From contig NZ_JASNJD010000015.1 in the NCBI RefSeq assembly GCF_030164425.1, positions 1 through 64,000 of the forward strand: a stretch of DNA of 64,000 nt. Direction: 5' to 3'. The DNA is from Pseudodonghicola flavimaris. GTDB lineage: Bacteria > Pseudomonadota > Alphaproteobacteria > Rhodobacterales > Rhodobacteraceae. The position numbers and the translations under genes were made by a program. The stretch's first letter is position 1. Every line of letters starts with the position of its first letter. This document shows positions 6,737 to 14,587 of this stretch, piece by piece. The notes beneath the pieces were generated by a model, which saw only the letters and a list, made by a program, of their open reading frames with translations, ran no database searches and had not been told where the DNA came from.

Positions 6737-7348
6737 TCAGCCGGCCTCGTTCAGCCGGGCGACATAGCGGGCCAGCGTATCGACTTCGAGGTTGATGCGA
6801 TCGCCGACCCGGACCTGGCCCCAGGTGGTGACCTGCTGGGTATGGGGAATGACATTGATACCGAAGGTTTCGCCGGCCACCTCGTTCACCGTCAGCGAAG
6901 TGCCGTTCAGCGCCACCGATCCCTTCGGCGCGATGAAGCGCGCTAATGCCGCCGGCGCGCGGAAGGTGATGCGGGTGCTGTCGCCCTCCTCCGCCATGGC
7001 GATGACCTCGGCGACACCGTCGACATGGCCCGAGACGATATGCCCGCCCAGTTCGTCCCCCACCTTCAGGGCGCGTTCCAGGTTGACCTTCTTGCCGGTC
7101 TGCCAGCCGCCGCTGGGATCATTGTCGGTGCCACCGATATTGGTCTTTGACAGGGTCTCGGCCGAGATCTCGACATCGTACCAGTCCGGGCCGAGGTCGA
7201 TCACCGTCAGGCAGACGCCGTCGCTGGCGATCGAGGCGCCGATATCGATGCCGGCGGTATCGTAATGCGTCGCGATCCGCGCCCGGAGATCGCCGCGCCG
7301 TTCCAGCTCGGTCACGGTGCCGACGTCGGTGATGATCCCTGTGAACAT
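6737..7348 (-). CDS. ribE: Riboflavin synthase alpha subunit
   Basis: A 203-residue enzyme that dismutates two lumazine molecules to riboflavin. It consists of two similar beta-barrel repeats. The first starts with MFTGIITDVGTV and has SIASDGVCLTVIDLG; the second begins after LKVGDELGGHIVSGHVDGVAEV, with SVALNGTSLTVNEV and FGINVIPHTQQVTTWG. The start is the standard MFTGI of the family. It appears to be the first gene of the minus-strand operon ribE, unknown, ribB, ribH, nusB. The KpsS-like gene begins divergently 173 bases away. Confidence 0.95.
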   Translation of the reverse strand: MFTGIITDVGTVTELERRGDLRARIATHYDTAGIDIGASIASDGVCLTVIDLGPDWYDVEISAETLSKTNIGGTDNDPSGGWQTGKKVNLERALKVGDELGGHIVSGHVDGVAEVIAMAEEGDSTRITFRAPAALARFIAPKGSVALNGTSLTVNEVAGETFGINVIPHTQQVTTWGQVRVGDRINLEVDTLARYVARLNEAG

Positions 7349-7521
7349 GGCGCTACTCCTGCCTTCTGCGACGCCCCCGAGGTAACGATCCGCCCTGCCC
7401 CCGGCAAGCCCCCGGTTGCACCTTCGCCGGCGCAGGGCCATAGTTTCGACAAAATAAACCGCTAATCATCGTTCAAATCTAGCGCATTAGGCTTTGGCCG
7501 GACAGGACAGCAGACGGGACG

Positions 7522-8823
7522 ATGAGGCAGGCATTGAAGACAGATCAGGCCGAACGGGCATTTCTGTTCCTGCAGGGACCGCACGGCCCGTTCTTCAGCG
7601 GTCTCGCGACGCTGCTGCAAGCCGCCGGCGCCACCGTCTGGCGGGTCGGTTTCAACGCCGGCGACCGGATGTTCTGGCGCCATCGCGACAGCTACATCCC
7701 CTATCGGGGCCGGCCGGAAGACTGGCCGCAGCGGCTGGACAGCCTGCTGGCCGAACGGCGGATCACCGATATCGTGCTCTATGGCGACACCCGGCCGATC
7801 CATGCCGCCGCCGTCGCCGCCGCCCGGGCGCGCGGGCTGACGGTGCATGTCTTCGAAGAAGGCTACATGCGGCCCTACTGGATCACCTACGAACGCGGCG
7901 GATCGAACGGCAATTCCCGGCTGATGGAGATGAGCATCGCCGACATGCAGTCGGCGCTGGCGCTGTCGGACATGGAGGCGCCGCTGCCGCCGGCCAGCTG
8001 GGGCGACATGCGCCAGCATGTGTTCTATGGCGCGCTCTACCATTGGTTCGTGATGTTCTGGAACCGCGGCTACCGCAACTTCCGGCCACATCGGGCGCTG
8101 CCGGTCACCAAGGAATTCCAGCTCTATCTGAAACGGCTGGTGCTGATGCCGTTCCAGGCGATCGACCGGCGCATCGCCACCTGGCGCATCCGCAACGGCG
8201 GCTTTCCCTATCACCTGGCGCTGCTGCAGCTCGAACACGACAGCTCCTTCCAGATGCATTCGCCGTTCTCCTCGATGACCGAGTTTCTGGAGCGGGTGAT
8301 CGCCGGCTTCGCCGAGGGCGCGCCACGGCACCATCACCTGGTGATCAAGGCGCATCCGCTGGAGGACGGCCGGGTGCCGGTGCGCGCCGAAACCCGCCGG
8401 CTGGCCCGGCAATACGGGATCGAGACCCGGGTACATTACGTGCGCGGCGGCAAGCTGGCGCAGCTTCTGAACGATGCCCGCAGCGCGGTCACGGTGAACT
8501 CCACCGCCGGCCAGCAGGTGCTGTGGCGCGGCATTCCGATCAAGGTCTTCGGCCGGGCCGTCTATGACAAGCCGGAGTTCGTCTCGACCCAGCCGCTGAG
8601 CGAATTCTTCGCCGCCGCCGGCCGTCCGGACAGCCGGGCCTACAAGGATTATCGCCGCTATCTGCTGGAAACCAGCCAGGTGCCCGGCGGCTTTTATTCC
8701 CGCCGTGGGCGCCGCCAGCTGCTGCGCCACGTGGTCGATATGATGCTCTCTCCCGAGGACCCCTATGACGCCCTGAAATCGGGCACAGCGGCACCGCGGC
8801 AACACCTGCGCGCGGTGACCTGA
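7522..8823 (+). CDS. kpsS: Capsule polysaccharide transferase, KpsS-like
   Basis: A 433-residue cytoplasmic protein of the KpsS family, which adds the first Kdo residues to the lipid anchor of group 2/3 capsules. Signs are FLFLQGPHGPFFSGLA near the N-terminus, VFEEGYMRPYWITYE, the His-Pro element in LVIKAHPLEDG, and the nucleotide-binding segment TVNSTAGQQVLWRGIPIKV. It is the first of three plus-strand capsule genes and is separated from the next by 96 bases. The ribosome binding site before the ATG is weak (GGGA). The block lacks the KpsM/T transporter and KpsF/U Kdo genes, which must lie elsewhere if the system works. Confidence 0.85.
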   Translation: MRQALKTDQAERAFLFLQGPHGPFFSGLATLLQAAGATVWRVGFNAGDRMFWRHRDSYIPYRGRPEDWPQRLDSLLAERRITDIVLYGDTRPIHAAAVAAARARGLTVHVFEEGYMRPYWITYERGGSNGNSRLMEMSIADMQSALALSDMEAPLPPASWGDMRQHVFYGALYHWFVMFWNRGYRNFRPHRALPVTKEFQLYLKRLVLMPFQAIDRRIATWRIRNGGFPYHLALLQLEHDSSFQMHSPFSSMTEFLERVIAGFAEGAPRHHHLVIKAHPLEDGRVPVRAETRRLARQYGIETRVHYVRGGKLAQLLNDARSAVTVNSTAGQQVLWRGIPIKVFGRAVYDKPEFVSTQPLSEFFAAAGRPDSRAYKDYRRYLLETSQVPGGFYSRRGRRQLLRHVVDMMLSPEDPYDALKSGTAAPRQHLRAVT

Positions 8824-8919
8824 CGGACGGGTGACGCAAGACTGGATTTTTATTCCCCTTTCCGGTAGCTTGGCAAAAAAACCTGAGGCAGAACAATAAC
8901 AGGTCGAGGAGACCGAGCA

Positions 8920-10053
8920 GTGAAACCCATGACCCCCCGATGGGCTAAGCCCGTCGCTATGCTGGCTGTGCTTGCATTGCTGGCGGCTTGTGCATTGCCG
9001 CGAGTCGGCCCCAACAAACGAGAAATCTTCGCAGGATCGGTTCAGCGCGAGGGCGATGCCTTTGTCGTTTCGGTCAACGATCGCGTGACCCGGGCCACCG
9101 CGGTGACACCCGCCCTGGGCTTTTCCCGCTCCTTCGTCAGCGCCGGGCTGCTGACCTCCGACGCGATCCGCCCGGGCGACGTCCTCGGCCTGACCATCTG
9201 GGAAAACGTCGATGACGGGCTGCTGGCCAATCAGGGTACCAACGCCACCGTGCTGGACGAGGTGCAGGTCGACAGCGCCGGCTATATCTTCGTCCCCTAT
9301 GCCGGCCGGCTGCGCGCCTCGGGCCGCACTCCGGACGAACTGCGCGAGACCATCACCCAGCGGCTGCAGGACCAGACCCCCGATCCGCAGGTGCAGGTGC
9401 GCCGCGTCGCCGGCGACGGCTCGACCGTCTCGCTGGCCGGCTCGGTCGGTGCTCCGGGCGTCTATCCGATCGAACGCCCGACCCGGACGCTCAGCGCCAT
9501 GCTGTCGCGCGCCGGCGGCCTGACCATTCGCCCCGGCGTCGCCCAGGTCACCGTCAACCGCGGCGATCAGCGCGGCAAGATCTGGTATCAGGACCTCTAT
9601 GACAACCCCAGCCTCGACATCGCGCTGCGCAGCGGCGACCGTATTCTGGTCGAGGAAGATACCCGCGCCTTCACCGCGCTCGGCGCCACCAGCCAGCAGG
9701 CCCGCGTCCCCTTCGAGACCCAGCAGCTGTCGGCGCTGGAGGCCATCGCCCAGGTCGGCGGTCTGATCTCCACCTCCTCCGACCCCACCGGCGTCTTCAT
9801 CTTCCGCAACGAACCGGCGGAAATCGCCAATCAGGTGCTGGGCCGTGACGATCTGCAGGGGGCGCAGCGCATGGTCTACGTGCTGAACCTGACCGAGCCC
9901 AACGGAATGTTCGTCGCCCGCGATTTCGTGGTGCGCGACGACGATACCCTCTATGTCACCGAGGCGCCCTACGCCCAGTGGACCAAGACCATCTCGCTCA
10001 TTGCCGGGTCGATCACCCCGGTGGCCAGCGTCCAGTCGCTCGCCGGCGGCTAA
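8920..10053 (+). CDS. Polysaccharide export lipoprotein, Wza/KpsD-like
   Basis: A 377-residue outer-membrane lipoprotein expected to form the capsule export channel. The signal peptide ends in a lipobox, ALLAAC. The polysaccharide-export (PES) domain starts near IRPGDVLGLTIWEN and contains VDSAGYIFVPYAGRLRASGR; SLBB-type repeats follow (STVSLAGSVGAPGVYPIERP and TFTALGATSQ-like ALGATSQQARVPFE). The start is a GTG at 8920, chosen because GAGGAGA stands 7 bases upstream, while the ATG three codons later is too far from it. It is followed after 4 bases by the KpsC-like gene. Confidence 0.88.
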   Translation: MKPMTPRWAKPVAMLAVLALLAACALPRVGPNKREIFAGSVQREGDAFVVSVNDRVTRATAVTPALGFSRSFVSAGLLTSDAIRPGDVLGLTIWENVDDGLLANQGTNATVLDEVQVDSAGYIFVPYAGRLRASGRTPDELRETITQRLQDQTPDPQVQVRRVAGDGSTVSLAGSVGAPGVYPIERPTRTLSAMLSRAGGLTIRPGVAQVTVNRGDQRGKIWYQDLYDNPSLDIALRSGDRILVEEDTRAFTALGATSQQARVPFETQQLSALEAIAQVGGLISTSSDPTGVFIFRNEPAEIANQVLGRDDLQGAQRMVYVLNLTEPNGMFVARDFVVRDDDTLYVTEAPYAQWTKTISLIAGSITPVASVQSLAGG

Positions 10054-10057
10054 CCGC

Positions 10058-12085
10058 ATGAGCGCCCGATCCGGGACAGAGACAGCCGGGGGCCAGCGCC
10101 CCCGGCTTTTCGTTTTCAACGGCGGTTTCCTGACCCAGCGCCGGCTCAGGCGCATGCTACGCCTCGCCGGCCACAGCCTGCATCTGGGCCTGCCCGGGCA
10201 CGACGACGCCGTCGCCGTCTGGGGCAACAGCCCCACCGCCCATCGCGGCCTGTCGGTCGCCGCGCGCCGGCAGGTTCCGGTGCTGCGGGTAGAGGATGCC
10301 TTCCTGCGCTCGCTCCACCCCGGCCGGGCGGGAGAGCCGCCGATCGGGCTGAACCTCGACTGGTCGGGGCCGCATTTCGACCCGGCCCGGCCCTCCGACC
10401 TTGAGACGATCCTCGCCCGCCACCCGCTGGACGACAGCGCGATGATGGCCCGCGCCCGCGACGCCATCGCCCGGATGCGTGAGATCGGACTGACCAAATA
10501 CAGCGGTTTCGATCCCGATGCCCCGCTGCCCGAGGCGCCCTATGTGCTGGTGATCGACCAGACCCGCGGCGATGCCTCTGTCACCGCCAGCGGCGCCGAT
10601 CTGGCCCGGTTCCGCGAAATGCTGGTCTTCGCTCAGGTCGAACACCCCGGCATGAAAGTGGTGATCAAGACCCACCCGGAAACCCGCGCCGGCTATCGCC
10701 CCGGCCATTTCGGCCCCGAGGACGCAAACGACCGGGTCAGCCTGCTCAGCGATCCGGTCGATCCCTGGGCGCTGATGGAGGGCGCGGTGGGGGTCTATAC
10801 CGTCTCCTCTCAAATGGGGTTCGAGGCGATCCTGGCCGGCCACCGCCCACGCGTCTTCGGCCAGCCCTTCTATGCCGGCTGGGGGCTGAGCGAGGATGAA
10901 TACCCGCTGCCGCGGCGCCAGCGCCGGCTGACCCGGGCACAGCTGTTTGCGGCGGCGATGATGATCTATCCGATCTGGTACGATCCCTATCGCGATGCGC
11001 TGTGCCCGCTGGAAACCGCGCTGGACACGCTGGAGGCGCAGGTGCGGGCCTGGCGCGAAGACCGTCATGGCTGGGTCGCCTCCGGCATGCGGCTGTGGAA
11101 GCGGCGCCCGCTGCAGGCGGTCTTCGGCACCGAAAAGCCGATCATCTTCACCGACGATCCAGACAAGGCGCAGGCCTTGGCCACGGCGGGCGGACGGCGG
11201 CAGATGGCCTGGGCGTCGAAGGCCAGTCCCGCGTCCGGTCTGGTCCGGGTCGAGGACGGGTTTCTGCGATCGCGCGGCCTCGGTGCCGATCTGGTGCCGC
11301 CGCTGTCGCTGGTGACAGACGATCTCGGCATCTACTACGACCCCGGCCGGCCCAGCCGGCTGGAACGGCTGATCGAGGCCCGCGCCGATCTGCGCGCCGA
11401 TCAGGACCTGCGGGCGGAGCGGCTGATCGCCCGGATCACCGCCGCCGCGCTCAGCAAGTACAACCTCGGCGGCACATGCCCCGCCCTGCCCGAGGGGCAC
11501 CGCATCCTGGTGCCCGGCCAGGTGGAAGACGATGCCTCGATCCTCACCGGGACGGTGGCGGGACAGCGCGGCAATCTCGATCTGCTGCGGGCGGCGCGCG
11601 CCGCCAATCCCGACGCGGTGCTGATCTACAAGCCCCACCCCGATGTCGAGGCCGGGCTGCGCCGGGGCGCGGTGGAGCAGCCGGAGGCCTTCGCCGACCT
11701 GGTGGCGCGGAACGCCGATCCGATGGCGCTTCTCTCCGAGGTGCAGGAGGTCTGGACCCTGACCTCCCTGCTGGGGTTCGAAGCGCTGCTGCGCGGGCTG
11801 CCGGTGACCACGTTGGGCGCGCCCTTCTACGCCGGCTGGGGGTTGACCCGGGATCTGGGTCCGGTGCCGGCGCGGCGTCAGGCACGCCCCGGTCTGCACG
11901 GGCTGGCCCATGCGGTGCTGATCGACTACCCTCGGTATTTCGATCCCAGGACCGGCCTGCCCTGCCCGGCCGAAGTGGTGGCCGAGCGGCTGGCGACCGG
12001 CGATCTGCCCCGCCCCCGCCTAGCCAACCGCAGCCTTGCCAAGTTGCAGGGGATCTTCGCCAGCCGCGCACATCTGTGGCGGTGA
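10058..12085 (+). CDS. kpsC: Capsule Kdo transferase, KpsC-like
   Basis: A 675-residue protein with two copies of the KpsC glycosyltransferase module, which together extend the beta-Kdo linker of capsular polysaccharides. The first module carries VVIKTHPETRAGYRPG and YTVSSQMGFEAILAGHRP with GQPFYAGWGLSEDE; the second repeats this as LIYKPHPDVEAGLRRG, LTSLLGFEALLRGLPV and GAPFYAGWGLTRD. The duplicated HP and FYAGWG motifs are typical of full-length KpsC. The start at MSARSGTETAGGQ is 4 bases after the export gene, so translation is likely coupled. The gene ends in front of an intergenic repeat and faces ribD tail to tail. Confidence 0.9.
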   Translation: MSARSGTETAGGQRPRLFVFNGGFLTQRRLRRMLRLAGHSLHLGLPGHDDAVAVWGNSPTAHRGLSVAARRQVPVLRVEDAFLRSLHPGRAGEPPIGLNLDWSGPHFDPARPSDLETILARHPLDDSAMMARARDAIARMREIGLTKYSGFDPDAPLPEAPYVLVIDQTRGDASVTASGADLARFREMLVFAQVEHPGMKVVIKTHPETRAGYRPGHFGPEDANDRVSLLSDPVDPWALMEGAVGVYTVSSQMGFEAILAGHRPRVFGQPFYAGWGLSEDEYPLPRRQRRLTRAQLFAAAMMIYPIWYDPYRDALCPLETALDTLEAQVRAWREDRHGWVASGMRLWKRRPLQAVFGTEKPIIFTDDPDKAQALATAGGRRQMAWASKASPASGLVRVEDGFLRSRGLGADLVPPLSLVTDDLGIYYDPGRPSRLERLIEARADLRADQDLRAERLIARITAAALSKYNLGGTCPALPEGHRILVPGQVEDDASILTGTVAGQRGNLDLLRAARAANPDAVLIYKPHPDVEAGLRRGAVEQPEAFADLVARNADPMALLSEVQEVWTLTSLLGFEALLRGLPVTTLGAPFYAGWGLTRDLGPVPARRQARPGLHGLAHAVLIDYPRYFDPRTGLPCPAEVVAERLATGDLPRPRLANRSLAKLQGIFASRAHLWR

Positions 12086-12105
12086 CACCAGACGGCGGTG
12101 GTTCA

Positions 12106-12255
12106 AGGGGGCGCTGCCCCCGTCTCCTGCGGAGAGACTTCCCCGGGATATCTAGAGCCAGAAAAAGGACGGGGCTGAGTGGCGCAGGAACAAACAGGCC
12201 GATGGACAGTTCCCAGCCGCGAACAGGCGGAGCCCCGAGAGGCGCAGGGATAAGC
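12106..12255 (+). repeat. Intergenic repeat, about 150 bp, copy 1
   Basis: Begins with GGGGGCGCTGCCCCCGTCTC (self-complementary), continues with CTGCGGAGAGACTTCC, then CCGGGATATCTAGAGCCAG and AAAAAG, and ends with GGCGGAGCCCCGAGAGGCGC. Nearly the whole length matches the copy at 35161-35303 in the opposite orientation. It fills the space between the convergent kpsC and ribD genes. Confidence 0.75.
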
Positions 12256-12341
12256 CGCGCGCGGTGGCCGTTCGGCAGGAACGGGCAAAACGCCGGGTAA
12301 GGCTTGCTCAAAAGCGCCCGCCCTGGGCAGGACCGAAAAGC

Positions 12342-13448
12342 TCAGCCGGGGATCAACGCCCGGCACCAGCGGGTCATCACGTCGCCGTCGATGGCGCGGG
12401 TTTCGACCAGATCGAACCGCGGCGCCTCATCCAACCGGCCAAGCCCCAGCGCGCCGATCGCCGGCAGGCCTTCAGCCCCGATGGTCAGCCCGGCGGTGAA
12501 GCCGACCAGCTCATCGACCAGATCGTCGCCCAAGAGCGAGGCGGCCAGCGCGCCGCCGCCTTCGCAGAACACCCGCGTCAGCCCCGCAGCCCCCAGCTGG
12601 CGCAGCATATCGGCCGGATCGACCTGCGGACCGCGCAGCGCACAGGGGATCAGCCGGGCGCCCAGCCCTTCCCAGGCGCGCACCCGTTCGCTGTCCACCC
12701 CGGGCCCGTGGCAGAGCCAGAGCGGCACCTCGGCGGCGCTGCGGGCCAGCTGGCCCAGAAGCGGCAGGTCGAGATGGCGCGAGACCACCACCCGCACCGG
12801 CTGGCGACTGGCCCCCATGTCGCGCACCGTCAGCGCCGGATCGTCGGCCCGCGCGGTCCCGGCGCCGACCATCACCGCATCGTGGCGCGCCCGCATCGCA
12901 TGCACCGCCCGCCGGGCGCCGGGCCCGGTGATCCACTGGCTGTGACCGGTGGCGGTGGCGATACGTCCGTCGAAACTGGAGGCCATCTTCAGCGTCACCA
13001 GCGGCCGACCCTGTTCGGTCCTGAGAAAGAAACCGGCGTGATCGCGAGCAGCCTCATCGGCGAGAACGCCGGTCACCACCTCGATCCCGTGGCGGCGCAG
13101 CCGGTCGAACCCCTGGCCCGAGACGCGCGGATCGCTGTCCTCCAGCGCCGCGACCACCCGCGCCACGCCGGCGCCGATCAGCGCATCGGCGCAGGGCGGG
13201 GTCTGACCATGATGAGAGCAGGGCTCCAGCGTGACATAGGCGGTCGCGCCGCGCGCCTTTGGTCCCGCCTGCGCCAGCGCCTGCGGTTCGGCATGCGGCC
13301 GGCCACCCGGCGCGGTCCAGCCGCGGCCGACGATCCGCCCGTCCCTGACGATGACGCAGCCCACCGCAGGGTTCGGCCAGCAGGCGCCCTGAGTGCGCCG
13401 GCCCAGCGACAGAGCCAGCGCCATGTAACGTTGATCCTGATCGCTCAC
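12342..13448 (-). CDS. ribD: Riboflavin deaminase/reductase
   Basis: A 368-residue bifunctional enzyme. The N-terminal deaminase domain shows the zinc site PHAEPQAL (His52, Glu54) and [12 protein letters not shown] (Cys77, Cys86). The C-terminal reductase domain starts at [20 protein letters not shown] and has [15 protein letters not shown] and [14 protein letters not shown]. It converts the pyrimidine product of GTP cyclohydrolase II in two steps. The start is a GTG that overlaps the nrdR stop codon (GTGA), so the two are translationally coupled. The rest of the pathway lies about 5 kb downstream on the same strand, beyond the capsule genes. Confidence 0.95.
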   Translation of the reverse strand: MSDQDQRYMALALSLGRRTQGACWPNPAVGCVIVRDGRIVGRGWTAPGGRPHAEPQALAQAGPKARGATAYVTLEPCSHHGQTPPCADALIGAGVARVVAALEDSDPRVSGQGFDRLRRHGIEVVTGVLADEAARDHAGFFLRTEQGRPLVTLKMASSFDGRIATATGHSQWITGPGARRAVHAMRARHDAVMVGAGTARADDPALTVRDMGASRQPVRVVVSRHLDLPLLGQLARSAAEVPLWLCHGPGVDSERVRAWEGLGARLIPCALRGPQVDPADMLRQLGAAGLTRVFCEGGGALAASLLGDDLVDELVGFTAGLTIGAEGLPAIGALGLGRLDEAPRFDLVETRAIDGDVMTRWCRALIPG

Positions 13449-13912
13449 TCTTCCGGGGCCGGGTTGGGACGCAGTTCCGAGACGAAGCTTTCGAAATCGT
13501 CCGCGGCCTGGAAGTTCTTGTACACGCTGGCAAAGCGCACATAGGCGACGGTATCGATCCGGGCCAGCGCCTCCATCACGATCTCACCGATCCGTTTCGA
13601 GGGGATATCGGTTTCACCCATGCTCTCCAGCCGCCGCACGATGCCGGAGATCATCTGATCGATGCGCTCGGGCTCCACGGGGCGTTTCTGCATCGAGATG
13701 CGGATCGAACGTTCCAGCTTGTCGCGGTCGAAATCCTCGCGCTTGCCGGAGGTCTTGATCACCACCAGATCGCGCAGTTGCACCCGCTCATAGGTGGTGA
13801 AACGGCCACCGCAGGCCGGACAGAACCGGCGCCGGCGGATGGCGGCATGATCTTCCGCCGGCCGGGAATCCTTCACCTGCGTGTCGATATTTCCGCAAAA
13901 CGGGCAGCGCAT
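13445..13912 (-). CDS. nrdR: Transcriptional repressor NrdR
   Basis: A 155-residue repressor of ribonucleotide reductase genes that senses dATP/ATP. It has an N-terminal zinc ribbon with Cys3, Cys6, Cys31 and Cys34 (MRCPFCGN and [14 protein letters not shown]) and an ATP-cone domain from about residue 47 ([20 protein letters not shown]). The length is normal for the family. It precedes ribD with a 4-base overlap, as in many proteobacteria. Its upstream region contains a perfect DnaA-box sequence. Confidence 0.95.
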   Translation of the reverse strand: MRCPFCGNIDTQVKDSRPAEDHAAIRRRRFCPACGGRFTTYERVQLRDLVVIKTSGKREDFDRDKLERSIRISMQKRPVEPERIDQMISGIVRRLESMGETDIPSKRIGEIVMEALARIDTVAYVRFASVYKNFQAADDFESFVSELRPNPAPEE

Positions 13913-13977
13913 GTGCCGTTCCCCTCTTCTGACCGCCCCGACCGCCCCAGTTTCTGGTTGTGGAGGTCCCGGCATAG

Positions 13978-13986
13978 TTATCCACA
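13978..13986. promoter_or_regulatory. DnaA-box sequence upstream of nrdR
   Basis: TTATCCACA, an exact match to the strongest DnaA-box form, lies about 65 bases upstream of nrdR. It is set within a short inverted repeat, ATAGTT-N6-AACTAT (13974-13991). A single box does not make an origin. It might link nrdR expression to DnaA. Confidence 0.4.
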
Positions 13987-14189
13987 ACTATAGGCTGCCC
14001 GCTAGGGTTTGGGTAGAGGGGAAATGCAGCCGCAATATGCGGACCTCGGATCCGGGGAAACCGGCGCGATGCGGTTTTTTCCCACCCTCCTGTCGCAGAT
14101 CGCAGGCCTGGTCCGTTTTCTCTCTGATGGCCGCCGCAACGGCTGTCGCGCTCCCCAGCCCCGAACATCCCTCAAAGGAGCAGAGGACC

Positions 14190-14490
14190 ATGACACCAAA
14201 ACCGAAACTCGTCGCGCTGCTGGCGCTGGCAACCATGCTGCTGGCAGGGCTGGCCGCCTATACGCCAGAACGGCCGGCCGCAGAGCTCGAACAGAAATAC
14301 AGCGATGCCCCCCGTTTTGCCGAAATCGACGGGCTGCGCCTGCACTACCGCGACGAGGGCAGCGGCCCGGCGCTGCTGTTGGTGCACGGTTCCAACGCCG
14401 CGCTGCAGACATGGGCCGGCTGGACCAACATTCCGGCGGAAGACTTCAGAGTGATCGCGCTGGACCTGCCCGGGCACATGTTCCCGCCCC
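14190..14490 (+). pseudogene. Truncated alpha/beta hydrolase
   Basis: Begins with a proper ribosome binding site (AAGGAG, 9 bases before ATG), a hydrophobic N-terminal segment (LVALLALATMLLAGLAAY) and a typical hydrolase start: EIDGLRLHYRDEGSGPALLL, then VHGSNAALQTWAGWTN (oxyanion HG) and RVIALDLPGH. At the point where the family continues with GLTGP-like sequence, homology stops (about 14485). The frame runs on, out of register, into the next gene. The nucleophile and the His are missing, so the product cannot be an active hydrolase. The junction probably marks an old deletion or insertion that brought in the RTX gene. Confidence 0.6.
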
Positions 14491-14587
14491 GCAATGGCGC
14501 GGAAATCCGCAAAGGGTGCACAAGCGCAACGGTTTCCCCTAGGATAGCCGCATATTTCATCCATTCCGCCGCAGCGAGATTTGAGCC

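Noticed and set aside
7462-10497. A 1011-codon open frame antisense to the capsule genes
   Set aside because: It is a by-product of GC-rich third positions in the plus-strand genes. The translation is rich in Gln, His, Arg and Gly without any domain, and the plus-strand genes have clear families.
13978-13986. Chromosomal replication origin
   Set aside because: Only one DnaA box is seen, without an AT-rich unwinding region or the usual neighbours (dnaA, dnaN, hemE, parAB).
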